The notes beneath the pieces were generated by a model. The model had not been told where the DNA came from. It worked only from the letters and a program-made list of their open reading frames with translations, and did no database searches. Below are positions 1 through 10,550 of a stretch of DNA of 64,000 bases, in pieces; position 1 is the first letter of the stretch; each line of letters begins with the position of its first letter. This DNA comes from Tipula vernalis. Taxonomy: Eukaryota; Arthropoda; Insecta; Diptera; Tipulidae. Where the stretch lies: contig OY282560.1 in the NCBI GenBank assembly GCA_958295665.1, forward strand, positions 270,111,315 to 270,175,314, written 5' to 3'. The translations under genes and the position numbers were made by a program.

Positions 1-1725
1 AGAGATTCAAGAGGCGTATGACAGCGAAGATAATGAAATACTATCAACAACTGAAATTCAAACGGCAGTTGAAGTACATCAAGTAGGCGAAATGCAGCAA
101 GCAGCCGAAACGCAGTCAACAAATGAAATGCAAAGCGATACGCTATGAATTTAGTGCACACGTTGAGCATGTTCGTGAAAGATGGTACGAAGTGGAACAG
201 AGCACTGCCATAAATTGGTCGGACACGTATCCATAATGTTATGAGGTTTAGTGGAGGACCTACTTCTACAAACTCGGTACCCATTGAAGTGTTTAAAAAG
301 TTTCTAACACCAAACATCGTGTTTATCATAATAAAGGAAACAAATCGGTATGCGAATGATAAAATTAATCAATGGAATACTAAGAATCCAACCAAAAACA
401 AAAAGGTATGGAAGGAGCTCAGGGAAATTGAACTAAATCCATTTATTGGTATACTCTTAGCTGCTGGCGTAAGTCACAATAATATGCAACACGCGAGTTT
501 TCTGTGGAAAGCGATGAACCTTCCCATTTTTAGAGCAACAATGTCATACCGCCGTTTCATTGCTCTGTCACGATACCCGTAATTTTCGTGCATAATCCGA
601 TAAAGCTGCACCAATTAGGAATATATGGAATTTGTTAAACGAAAATTTGGAAAGGAATTATCGACCACATAGTGATATCACCATAGACGAACAATTGTTT
701 CCATATCGTAAGGACGAAGTTGTCACAGTACATACCGTCTAAACCTGCGAGGTATGGAATTAAAGTATGGTGGGCAAGCGATGCAAAAACACACTATCCA
801 CTACAAGGAAATATTTATACGGGTAAAGATGCAGGTGCAGAACGGGCCGTTGACCAAGGTCAAAATGAAATCTTGCGTTTGGCGTCTAGGTATTCGTACT
901 CGGGAAGGACAATCGTGGCCGACTACCTTACAAGGGTGTAAACGCTTCATAGAGATCGGTCTAGGTTTTGTAGGTACGCTGCGAAGCAACAAAAGATGTA
1001 TTCCACCTGAAATAAAAAAAAATTCCTCACGGCCAATACATTCATCAATATTTGGATATCACGAAAATAAAGTAGCAATGTGCTCCTACGTCCCAAATAA
1101 AAACAAAGCAATGATTCTTTTATCAACAGTACATTATGATAAGAACGTAATTGGTGCACTAAAAAAAGCCAGAAGCAATTATTTATTATAGTAAAACCAA
1201 AAGTGGCGTCGACTCAATGGACCAAATGTTAAGCCACTTCACCACAAAACGACGAACAAAAAGATAACTTTTATAACATAATTGGCATTATGGGATTGGC
1301 GAGTTATATCATCTGCAAAGAAGTTAACCATTTTAAAAGCACAGATGCTCGCAGGAAACTTTTGTTCTCGCTTTCAGAAACTCTAGTTCGTCCGCAAATA
1401 GAAGCTCGATGTAACAATCCTCAAGTAATAAAGTAATTTTCGTGTCGATCGGCAATAGAAGCATTGCTCGGTGGCCCATTACCGGTAAGAATTATGTAAG
1501 ACTTTATAATATACCACAACAAATTGATTAAGTTCCACTACTTTTTCAGCAAGCAACACCCGTTGTGGGAACGATAAAAGGTGCCGACGTCCTCCAAATG
1601 AAACGAGACTGCCGATTATGCTATGAATACGACAAAGCCCGCCGAAAAACTCGCTTGTACTGTGTGAAATGTTCGACTCCAGTATGCCTGCAACACTCTA
1701 AATTTATAAATGCAACTTTATAAAT
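1..1725 (+). pseudogene. piggyBac-family transposase, decayed and cut by the window edge
   Basis: Broken reading frames in one direction spell out a piggyBac (DDE_Tnp_1_7) transposase, the enzyme that cuts and pastes at TTAA. Bases 2-148 encode an acidic, Q/E-rich N-terminal tail ending in a stop. About 165-580 carries the RTRIHNV region and the conserved N-domain (KEL.EI..FIGIL..AGV). TIDEQLFPYR near 680-712 holds the first catalytic Asp. GRTIVADY near 900-925 holds the second, and KSGVDSMDQM near 1198-1230 the third. The C-terminus (about 1600-1704) is a cysteine-rich zinc domain, C-x2-C ... C-x2-C ... C-x2-H, as in typical piggyBac proteins. At least four frameshifts or stops separate the pieces, so it cannot be functional. 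The true start lies before base 1. No TTAA-flanked terminal repeat could be assigned. Confidence 0.88.
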
Positions 1726-1740
1726 GCTTCAAATGTACAA

Positions 1741-2465
1741 ATGAAGAGGAACTTTAAAAGAAGCTTAAATTCTACATAAATGTTTTATTTTTTTTTTAGT
1801 TTATTCAGGCTATGAATTCATTCCTATAATTTTTATTTAGTAATAAAACTTAATTGTTAAAACCAAACTAACATTTCATTTATTTAAACTTAATTTGACG
1901 TATAGGGGGGTCTGGCTAAACCCTTGTGTTTCCAATGTGAAAATAAAATGTGGGGTTCACACAAGGATTAATCAATCAATCCTTATAACAATAAAAAAGT
2001 AAATAATCTAAACGTGAAACATTTCCTTTTGTTATTCCGATTTTTAATATTCAGCGGATTTACACAGGGAATAAGCCTGCGGTTTATGTAGCGTTTATTT
2101 ACTCACACGCCTTTATTCAAGGAGATACAAAATATTACTCCCAACAGAATTCATTAGTCTCGAGCTGTACTTAAAGGTTGCTTTCATGACAACACAGTCA
2201 CGGATTGAATTCATTACTCATGAGAACACATCCAGATCTGGAGACTTAAATTTTCACACAAAGTTATGGTTGGCAAATATGAACGTTTAACCAACATTTT
2301 TGCAAACGTTTTTGGGCATTTTTTCATTTTTGTAGTGAACCAACAACGTCGAAATCTAAAATGAAGGGTCTCCTAACCATTTTAATCAAATTATTGGGCT
2401 ATTGCTTTTGAAATAGTTTTTTTTATTCTGTATAAAATCGCAATACATATATCAAGAGAGTAAAT
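1741..2465. other. non-coding AT-rich DNA, possible piggyBac 3' end
   Basis: No gene is visible. Around 1914-1974 there is an imperfect inverted pair (ACCCTTGTG and CACAAGGAT) that could be a subterminal repeat of the preceding piggyBac relic. No matching left end can be seen because the window starts inside the element. The rest holds no recognisable feature. Confidence 0.4.
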
Positions 2466-3331
2466 TGTAAAACTTAGCGATGACGTAAACTAAATAGAAC
2501 AACAAAAAATACATCTAACAATCTCCTTACCTAAATCTTTCTTAAAATTCATACCTATATAAAAACTAAATTATTTCTACAAAGTAATAAAAAAACTATA
2601 AAGAAAACTACCCTCCCCTTAAGCTAAACATTATAACAATGAACGCGTTATTTCATTTTGGGGCACTAAAATAAACAAGATCATCTTTTTCTATGTACAT
2701 ATATATATTAAAAGTGTTTTTATTATAAGAGTGGTGATCTTGAGATATCAAACAGATTAGTAATCAATTTTGAATTTATTTGACAGAAAATACTGTTTGT
2801 GTGATTATGAAAAAAATCAACTGACAAAACAGATGTAATACCTACTTATGTATATGTGTTCCAATGGAATAAATTCCTTTCATAAATTATGTAGCCCTAA
2901 ATACATGAAACAAAACGAAATAAAATTTAAAAACTTTCGAATGTACCGAAAAATATACGGACAAATATAATCATTCATCATGCATTCCTTATGTATGTAT
3001 CTTAAATTTTACTCCGCGATTTTTGTTTTGTAATTTTTATTATTTTTGCTTCCGATTTATTCCAGCGCACATTTAAAATACAATCAGTGTAAAATGTTTA
3101 TATTACACCTAAATAAACCACCAAAACTTACATTAAATATCAAACTAACAATAAATTAGATTCGGTATTTTCTAATTTCACACAAACACTGAAACTGCGT
3201 AAACAAATCTTTTGTGCTGTTTGATTGGTTGTTTTTAAGTGTACGAAATTTTTTACACTGACCGTGTATAAAAGACGGTTCAAAAGATATGATGTAATAA
3301 AAAAATGCTTTATTATTTGTTATAATTTATT

Positions 3332-3907
3332 TTATTTAGATGAATCTTCTTGTTTTATTTCATCTGGACTCAAAATTTGAAAAATTTCATTTTGCGAAAT
3401 TAATTTAGCCTTCAATATTTCTATTTCGTGTTGGAGTTTTCTATTTTCTCTTCTTAGGCGAACATTGTCTTGCTCGAAATTATCAACACAATCGTCTGTT
3501 TGCGTTCCGGTATTTACACCTGTGCCTTCCTTTTTAACTTTCACAAGGGCATATGGAGTGTGAGTAAAACCCTTTTCCGAGGAAACATTTATTACCTTAA
3601 GAGCAGTTGGCGCTTGGTCTGCGGACACTGTGGAATTAGTCCTTATATTAATTGATGGCACAGCACTTCGATATAGAAGTCGCCTAGAAGAGCAATGTAC
3701 TCTGTAGTCAGAGTCTTTAAAGTGATCAGAACAGATTCTGGCAACGTCGGTATTAAATGAGTCTGACAGCCGCCCAGTGGCTGCTATCCATTTATCACGA
3801 ATCGTACCTTCATATTTTGGAAATCGGTAATAGTTTTTACCGGGTGTGTATGAAGGTTTTCGAGTATTATTGTGGTTTCTGCAACCAGCTATAGCACACC
3901 ACACCAT
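3332..3907 (-). CDS. THAP-domain protein, copy 1 (191 aa)
   Basis: Open frame of 191 residues starting with MVWCAIAGC. The N-terminal 85-90 residues are a THAP zinc finger (C2CH): Cys4, Cys9, Cys59 and His62, with the invariant Pro30 and Trp40 and an AVPSI motif at 82-86 that matches the AVPTIF box closing the domain. THAP domains bind DNA in a sequence-specific way. A linker follows, with VKKE (124-127) and a TQT core (135-137) in GTQTDD. Then comes a predicted coiled coil (about 142-177: RLRRENRKLQHEIEILKAKL), and the protein ends near an IKQE motif. There is no transposase catalytic region, so this is a short DNA-binding protein, not a P-element transposase. Upstream (on the minus strand) lie two conserved 5'UTR introns. 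A close paralogue sits at 27960-28526. The open frame, conserved in both copies, suggests a real gene; its function is unknown. Confidence 0.85.
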   Translation of the reverse strand: MVWCAIAGCRNHNNTRKPSYTPGKNYYRFPKYEGTIRDKWIAATGRLSDSFNTDVARICSDHFKDSDYRVHCSSRRLLYRSAVPSINIRTNSTVSADQAPTALKVINVSSEKGFTHTPYALVKVKKEGTGVNTGTQTDDCVDNFEQDNVRLRRENRKLQHEIEILKAKLISQNEIFQILSPDEIKQEDSSK

Positions 3908-3965
3908 GATGGGTGGCCTTTAAACTACTAAACGTATTTATCAACTTATGCGACGACTTCCTGCC

Positions 3966-4271
3966 CTGTAAATCGTTAATATTGTCTTAAGAATAATCTA
4001 GAATTAACAAATATATACCCTTATTATAAAGTTAAAATCATACTCACTTCATGCTCAATGATCAAAAGCAAAACAATAATTTTCAACTCGTATGATGCTT
4101 CCACCGTAATTCACGAATTTGTTTATAATTCGAAATATCCTGCAACAAAGTCAAAATTATACAATAAATAAATACAAAATACTTAATTACGAAAAAAAGA
4201 AATTACGACACATTTAAACATCTGCCAAAAATATTTATATATTTATAACATAAATGTGTCTGTCTACTCAC
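3966..4271 (-). other. two predicted 5'UTR introns of THAP copy 1
   Basis: On the minus strand a GTGAGT donor at 4271 pairs with a TTGCAG acceptor at 4140 (132 nt). A second GTGAGT donor at 4047 pairs with a TTTACAG acceptor at 3966 (82 nt); an alternative acceptor TTCTAG lies near 3998. The same donors, and the GCAGGATATTTCG junction, occur at the matching places in copy 2. The conservation supports the splice sites. They remain predictions without transcript data. Confidence 0.55.
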
Positions 4272-4329
4272 GTATATCCGCTCTGCCATACAATAGAAGA
4301 TAAACTAAATAGAAAAAAAATAAAAGAGA

Positions 4330-4458
4330 TCGGTTGCACCGAAATACTTACGGTTTTCTCTTACTCTCTTCACATACACACACTACTGTAGATAAATTAA
4401 ATAGAAGAATGAAAAAAAGAGTAATCAAACAAAACAAAAATAAAATCGGTTTCACCGA
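4330..4458. promoter_or_regulatory. paired palindromic elements upstream of THAP copy 1
   Basis: Two 13-base near-palindromes, TCGGTTGCACCGA (4330-4342) and TCGGTTTCACCGA (4446-4458), lie 116 bases apart, just upstream of the first predicted 5'UTR exon of the THAP gene. The copy 2 promoter has the same two elements at 111-base spacing. The preserved pattern TCGGT-n3-ACCGA and its position suggest a binding site for a dimeric regulator. Autoregulation by the THAP protein is possible but purely inferred. Confidence 0.5.
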
Positions 4459-4595
4459 AAGTAGCGACAACGAATTTATTTATCTATCGATTTTACAATC
4501 CAAATAAAAAACATTCTACCATGAGGTAGACAAAGATTTTTTACAATACGCATATAAAGGGTGATTCAAAATTTTGTATTCAAAACTATTGCGCG

Positions 4596-5751
4596 ATACA
4601 TTGCTTTGTTGTATGATAATAAATTTATAAACCTAAAGTAATCCTTAAATAAGTTCTGCAATTATATGGTGTAGTATTTCACAAAGTATAAAAGATGGAG
4701 TAATATGGGGTCAGAATGATAAGAGCCGAACTATTTGTTGTTCCCAACTTATATATACAAAATAAAAGTTTTATTAATCATTTAGCCACAAATACATCTT
4801 TCGAGTAAAATTTTGTTCAATAAACTTTAGTTTTTAAATTTAAACGATTTATTTTAGAAACATACGATATGTTGTATTTTAATGTAATTTTTTGATTAAT
4901 TTAGGAAAATTAAGTTAAATTCATCTATAACGAAATATTAATTAATTATTCGGGCCTAAATTAAACCAACATAAAGGTTTAATTTAGGCCCGAATCGGTA
5001 GACACAACTACAACTTTCAGTTGCAGTCCAGTTTAGTTAGCATACCGTATTTTTAAACCAGAATCTAGTACAATTTTCAAACAATGCATTTCTTGAATAA
5101 TTATTTATTGCTAAGTACAGGTATTTTATTTATTATTAATTATTATGACCTAAAATGAATAAATTAGAAATGATAAATTAGATTTTAAACGTCAATTGTA
5201 TTCACTAATTGTAGTCGCCAATACCCCCGACTACAACTTCAATCGACACTTTGATCTGTGATTTTATTGAGGTTTAAGCATACCAAAAGAAAGAGTTTAG
5301 TCGTAGTTGCGAATTAATTGGGTTCTGTTGATTTGGCCCTTAGTGTTGTATAAACTTATAGTTAAAAAAAATAATTTTGATAGATTTAAAGTTTAAGTAG
5401 AGGTTTTCGATACTATATATTAAAGTTTATTTACATTCTCAGATTTTCGAAAGCTTGTCCAAGAATATACTAACTGTCAATAACAAAATATGATTTATGT
5501 CTCCAATCTGAGAATATGGCAGCAAATTGTAATTTCTGGTGAGCGTTATTTTTTGTTAAAGAAATTCTAAATAATTTTTTAATTTGTTCGATATCTCGCA
5601 AAATACAATGAAACAGATTTTGGTAAACAAATGTGACCCTTTTCTATAAAAAAAAAACGATGATCTGTTTTTATTTTTGTGTCCTAAAAGAAATGAAACG
5701 TTTACTGTCCTAATTCTAGCATATATAAGAGATAAATGCTACACCCCTTAG
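4596..5751. other. AT-rich non-coding DNA with a perfect hairpin
   Basis: No coding potential was recognised between the THAP duplication and the MULE left end. It holds one striking hairpin (4949-4994, listed separately) and scattered ACTACAACTT words near 5005 and 5230 that do not form a clear repeat. Confidence 0.5.
4949..4994. repeat. perfect 19-bp inverted repeat with 8-nt loop
   Basis: Arms TTCGGGCCTAAATTAAACC (4949-4967) and its exact reverse complement (4976-4994) enclose the loop AACATAAA. It is GC-richer than its surroundings at the base. It could be a short foldback element remnant or a transcribed hairpin. Nothing nearby decides which. Confidence 0.75.
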
Positions 5752-6623
5752 ATGGTTCCCCGAAAATTGGCCGAAACAAAATTTTTCTAAAAACAATTTG
5801 AAGTAAAACAATTCCTAAAAAAATAATTAATATAACAACACTTCATAGTAACACAATTTTACGAAAAAACAATTCTTCATAATAACCGTTCGTCGCAAAG
5901 TAATTTATAGTAAAACAGTTAATCGTAAAATATTTTATATTGCGTAGATAAAAAAAAATTAAATTCATGTTAATCAATAGTAGAATTCTACTTTTATTAA
6001 ACTATATAATGGAAGTTTATTAATTAGCATAAGAAAAAGGTTAAACAAAATTGTTTATTAAATTGATAGAAATTCAAATGTACCTATTTATTTCTAAAAA
6101 CATATTTGTCACATATTATTATTAAAAACAAATTAATTGAAGTATATAAATTTCAGAATTTGCGAACATTTACGTTGAATAAAAAAATTGTTAATAGGGA
6201 GTTTAATAATAACCCAAAGAATTATTTGTCTAACCTAATTATTATCATGTGTTTGGTTATAAAAATCAATATTTTTTACAGAAAATTCTAATTGTTTATA
6301 ATTTCATAAGGATTTTCAATTTAAATCATTTATAACTTTAACGCTGAACATCATGTATCTTCCATTTCCTAATTCAAATATTTTGCAACCAAAATAAAAT
6401 AATTATTTATTCTGATATTGATAATAACAAATAATTATAAATTAATAAACAATTATATTGTTTATATATTTATTATAATAAAATTATTTAATTTTCTTAA
6501 TTTATTCAATCACTGTTAAGGAAAAATCATACAAACTCAATCAAAACCAAATCCCATATTAAAAAAAACTTTTTATTATGAATTTTTGCGAAGAATTGTG
6601 TTTGCGAAGAATTGTTGTTCTAT
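5752..6623 (+). repeat. left terminal inverted repeat of the MULE element
   Basis: Reverse complement of 10551-11474 with obvious base-by-base similarity, for example CTTCATAGTAAC near 5841 and CAAAGTAATTTAT near 5895. Inner boundary at TTGTTGTTCTAT (about 6623). It is very AT-rich with many ACAATTC-type subrepeats in the outer 150 bases, which may be transposase-binding repeats. Confidence 0.8.
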
Positions 6624-7289
6624 AGTTGCTGTTTGGATTGACCCCGTTGAGCCCAGCAACTACAAAACTTATTTTCTGCTTACACTTATCACTTATGATT
6701 TTTCCTTTTTTTTAGAATAAAAACACCTTTTAAGTTAAATATTTACTCTAGTTTTATTTATTATAAATTTTAAAGTTTTATTTAAAAATTTGAAATGTAA
6801 ACTTAATCGCTTTAGCTTTTGTACTCTGTCTGATAACCAAAAAAAATTTTATTTTTTAAAATTACAATGTTTATACATTTTCAAGTTTATTTAAAAACCA
6901 GTCCATTTTCCCCAACTGGCACACATACTTATTAACAATACAAATTCTAGAAATAATTCATTCATTAACGAGTTATATAATAATAAAATACAAAATAAAT
7001 ATATGTATCTTACTGCTCGTTGGTGTACGTGAGATATGATGATAATTACTCTATGCCTTTTTACTAACATTTCGATCATATATTATCAATTGCATTATAT
7101 TCTATTAGTACGGGATATTTTGTGTTTTGTTAATCAATGAGAGTTGGTTTGTAATAGGGTATAGTTGGGCAAAATGAGGAAAAGCGTGGATATTCTGCAA
7201 AGAACTTATAATTTTTGTGTGGGCTCAAATTAATTATATTTTTGAGTCGCCACAGTTCTATGAATTTTCGCGACACACAGAAATTTTAT

Positions 7290-7680
7290 ATGAACATTTA
7301 AAAATTCATCGCAAACACGATTCGTCGCAAAATTTATATGGGAAAAGTATGTAAGTATTGTTGTTATAAAAATTAAATTGTTTATAACAATATGAAGAAA
7401 ATATAATCAAATATATAAAACAAATCATATTAATTGTTAGAAATTCGACTGTATCTATTTATTAATAAAAAATATATTTGTTTATACAACAATAATTTCT
7501 TAATAATAAATTATTTTGTTTATAACTATTTTAAATGGATTTTAGAATTTTTGGTCAACATTTTCACTGTACAGCAAAATTGTATTGTAACACGGAGTTT
7601 AATAATTACTGAAAGATTTATTTTTTAAAGTACAATTGTTATTAACAATTTTTTTCGCTTATAATTAAATAATTTTTTAA
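7290..7680 (+). repeat. third, diverged copy of the MULE arm sequence
   Basis: Direct-orientation similarity to 6040-6230 of the left arm: TTGATAGAAATTC-like, then CTATTTATT..AAAAA.ATATTTG, then GGGAGTTTAATAAT-like (here CGGAGTTTAATAATTACTGAAAGA). It also starts with ACACGATTCGTCGCAAAAT, like the outer arm. Divergence is clearly larger than between the two terminal arms, so it is either an old tandem arm or a relic of a related, earlier element. Confidence 0.6.
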
Positions 7681-8559
7681 TAACAAATTCTAATTCAAAA
7701 CACGAGGAAAGATTTTATTTTCGATTTGATACTATTCAAAACGTCATTATTTTAATATTTACAATGAATGAAAATAAATTGTTTACAAGATGTATTTGAA
7801 TGGACCGATGATTGTAGTACAATGTTCCATAATATTTCATCAATTGGTCTATCTACAAATAAGAGAAACTTCAATTCCAATAGTTTTGCTATTCTCCGAA
7901 ATAAAGAAGTAATCCAACCTACAGTAATGTTTACGCGAACAAAAATTAAGCCTTGCAAAAATCTCCTGTAAAATGAATGATTTTGCGCAAGCTATCACAT
8001 ACTGCACGAATGTATTTCCTACATAAGACAACGATTTTATTTAAGTCATTTTGAGGCTCAAAGCAAAATATAACAAAGCCTCACCTTACTCTTTTTGGAA
8101 AAGTATAACTCTAGCATGTTTCTGAAAAATAATGATATTAAGGTATGCTGATTTCCGTAAAAATACCGAATAGGTTTAATAAGTCAATATATTGCAGGCA
8201 TATAATTTGAGAATTTCGATAAAATAAATTCTATCTATTCTTCCCAAAATATGTTACCTAGACCTACAATATATTCCACGCAATAACGCAATACAATATG
8301 TACCACAAAATAATGTCGAAAAATGGGATAGTGAATTATTGACTTGCTGAGGATCAACATCTAAATATAAGGAAACAATCTAAAATGAAACACAAACAAC
8401 AAATAAACGCTGCCTTAATCACTTTCTTTCAATTCGAAACTTCTATTGTAAAATAGTTCAAAATTTACCTAACCTAAATTAGATAAATTTATCATTACTT
8501 AATTTACGATAGATTATTAGAAGTGACTGAAAGTGATCCAAGGTTTACAGTGAAATGCT

Positions 8560-9840
8560 AATTGCTAATTTTTCTGTTGTTGTCGGATATCGTGCAACAA
8601 CAGCTTTTAGCCGCGTATTAATATCGCGATATTTTTTTTTGGCGCGGGCATTTGGATGTTGACAGCCAACAAGTCTCATAAACGCATTATGCCAACGTTC
8701 AACATTATTATTTGTTCGTGGCGCATTGTTTTGCGTGGAATCAAAATGATTCCATGCGTGAATAGCATATTGAGGATTTCGTCTGTGTGGGCCCTTTCAT
8801 TCGATCATCGAGTGCTCCAACATAGAAATCCTCAAAATATGCTACGACATTATCAGCACTAGACGGTATTTCGCCAGAGGCTTTTAACGCATCAAATACT
8901 TTAATAACATCATTTACCGGAACAAATTCTAGAGCCATAATCATTTTCATTTGAAGAGCAAACTCAGAATTTGAATCATAATTTGTTTTAAGCCCTTTGG
9001 ACACAATTTTACGATAAATCTTTTGTCCGAAATGAAATAAACAAAATCGTTATATTAAAGTAAGGAATATATTTTTTGCCGAATTCGTAATAGCTTGCTC
9101 AAAATCACTCATAATAGAGGTAGGATTTAGGCAAGGTCTTAAATTTTTGAGTTCTTCACAAACACTAGTATAGGTGGATTCCAACTTATTAGAAAGAAGA
9201 GCAAATACTATAGGAATCGATTTCGTTTCTAATATTGCATGGATAGAAAGCAACTGATGAAATATCAATAGAACAACCTTGTAAGTTGCATCAAAGAACC
9301 ATTCAGATGCATTTTGCAAACAATCTAAATTTCGATTCGTCGTAAATATCAAAATTCGATTTTGAATAGGACCAGAATTCAAAAACAAAAATTTTTCACC
9401 GTGTTTTGAAAGTCTAAACACATCAGGAATAACCATATCTTGTCTTGATAATGGCAAAGGAATTGTACAGTCACGAATATTTTGAATAGTTCTACTAATC
9501 GAACTAGTTGAAGGCATGAAAGAAGCAACTGATAAGGGAATTGTTACAGAATTTAGAGATAGGATTTGTCGGGTAGGAAGGGTAGACTCTGAGGCTTTTA
9601 GGGAATTTAGGGAACGAACTGCCTCATTTTGAGCTAATTCCGGCAAATGGTCAGAATGTTCCTTAACTATAAAAGCCAAAGCGCCTTCAGTATGCGCCCG
9701 GCCATTGTAACTCAATTTGCAAAATTGGTTGCAACGCCAATGTTTTATTTTTGTATTTTCTCTCTTTATAATAGAGATACCCTTCCAGAAGAAGCAAATC
9801 TCTATTTTTTTCAGATTTTATTAGCTCAAATTCCATGTCT
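8560..9840 (-). pseudogene. FLYWCH-MULE transposase, frameshifted
   Basis: Reading on the minus strand, a start near 9836 opens a segment with LLLLEGYLYYKERKYKNK, the N-terminal half of a FLYWCH zinc finger. After a frameshift near 9740 the finger resumes as WRCNQFCKLSYNGRAHT ... EHSDH, supplying the C-C-H-H ligands. A 221-residue open frame (9050-9715) continues into the MULE core: WFFDATYKV (first Asp), then HQLLSIHA and FALLSNK, then IMSDFEQA (second Asp). A second open frame (8741-9004) continues with ALEFVPVNDVIKVFDAL and a YFEDFYVG block. A third holds PRTNNNVERWHNAF (about 8650-8730), the typical C-terminal N-x-x-E-x-W-H block, which should hold the catalytic Glu. At least three lesions make it inactive. 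Confidence 0.82.
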
Positions 9841-9904
9841 AAAATGAAAATCTTTTGCAATGTCTAGAAAAACTGGAAATAAAACTAAGCCAAATAAATG
9901 GCTA

Positions 9905-10122
9905 TACACCCATCCCTCGATTTACGAAATCTCTTTTTATAAATTTTCGGAAAATTTGCGAAAAATTCGATTAACGAAATTTCGATTTACACCCGTATGT
10001 CGCTTAACGAATTAATTCTTTCCAAAAAAATTGTACACAAATCAAAATTTCGTTAACCCAATTTTTCGTAAATTTTCCGAAAATTTATAAAGAGAGATTT
10101 CGTAAATCGAGGGATGGGTGTA
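9905..10122. mobile_element. 218-bp palindromic MITE
   Basis: The whole unit folds back on itself. The outer arms TACACCCATCCCTCGATTTA ... and their reverse complement run about 75-80 bases, with a short central spacer near 9995-10050. It is flanked by TA on both sides (9903-9904 and 10123-10124), consistent with a TA target duplication of Tc1/mariner-type MITEs. It has no coding capacity. It lies inside the MULE element, so it inserted later. Confidence 0.75.
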
Positions 10123-10550
10123 TATATAAAATAAATTGCTTTATATAAAAAAGTGGAAATATCAAAAAATGAAACAATCAGATCGAAAATGAACTTTTAA
10201 TTTCATTTCATCACACAATAGAAAATTTTAACGAACAAAATTAACTAATAAAGTAAACAAATTACATGCACGAAGTAAATATAAAATCGATTGAAACCGT
10301 TCTTATATTTCTTGAACACCCTATAAAAATATAACGAACATTTTTTGTTTTCCTCCTGATATTCTATGTGAGAAAAAGAGAAGTTATCATACAGATTTCA
10401 ATGTTTAACCTTTATGCTAGAAAAAGCCGAATAAACAATTTTTTAATTTGTTTTGATTTATAATACAGACAGTATGAGTATACACAGTGCAGCATTAGGT
10501 AGCCTAACTATAGTTTATAAAAACAAAACAATGAGCCTTTAGTTCAAATT

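Larger units (their letters stand above)
2470..4592 (-). repeat. copy 1 of a 2.1-kb inverted segmental duplication (THAP gene)
   Basis: By eye this stretch aligns on the opposite strand with 27318-29320 over its whole length: promoter region, 5'UTR, coding region and about 850 bases of 3' flank. Examples in the 3' flank are a shared GGGAGGGTAGTTTTCTTT block (near 2610 here, 29200 there) and the shared TTTTACACTGA block (near 3240 here, 28730 there). On the 5' side, similarity stops near 4592. The copies are about 23 kb apart in opposite orientation. No terminal repeats or target duplications were found at the ends, so this looks like a segmental duplication rather than a transposon insertion. 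Confidence 0.8.

Noticed and set aside
3332..3907. P-element transposase
   Set aside because: P elements have a THAP domain, but the frame ends after the coiled coil, with no GTPase-like or catalytic domain and no P-type ends around either copy.
6106..6291. 61-codon frame in the MULE left arm as a gene
   Set aside because: It lies wholly in the terminal inverted repeat, is very AT-rich and is not kept in the right arm.
7768..7971. 67-codon frame inside the MULE element as an accessory gene
   Set aside because: No recognisable domain, overlapped by an opposite-strand frame of equal length, and no conserved partner elsewhere in the window.
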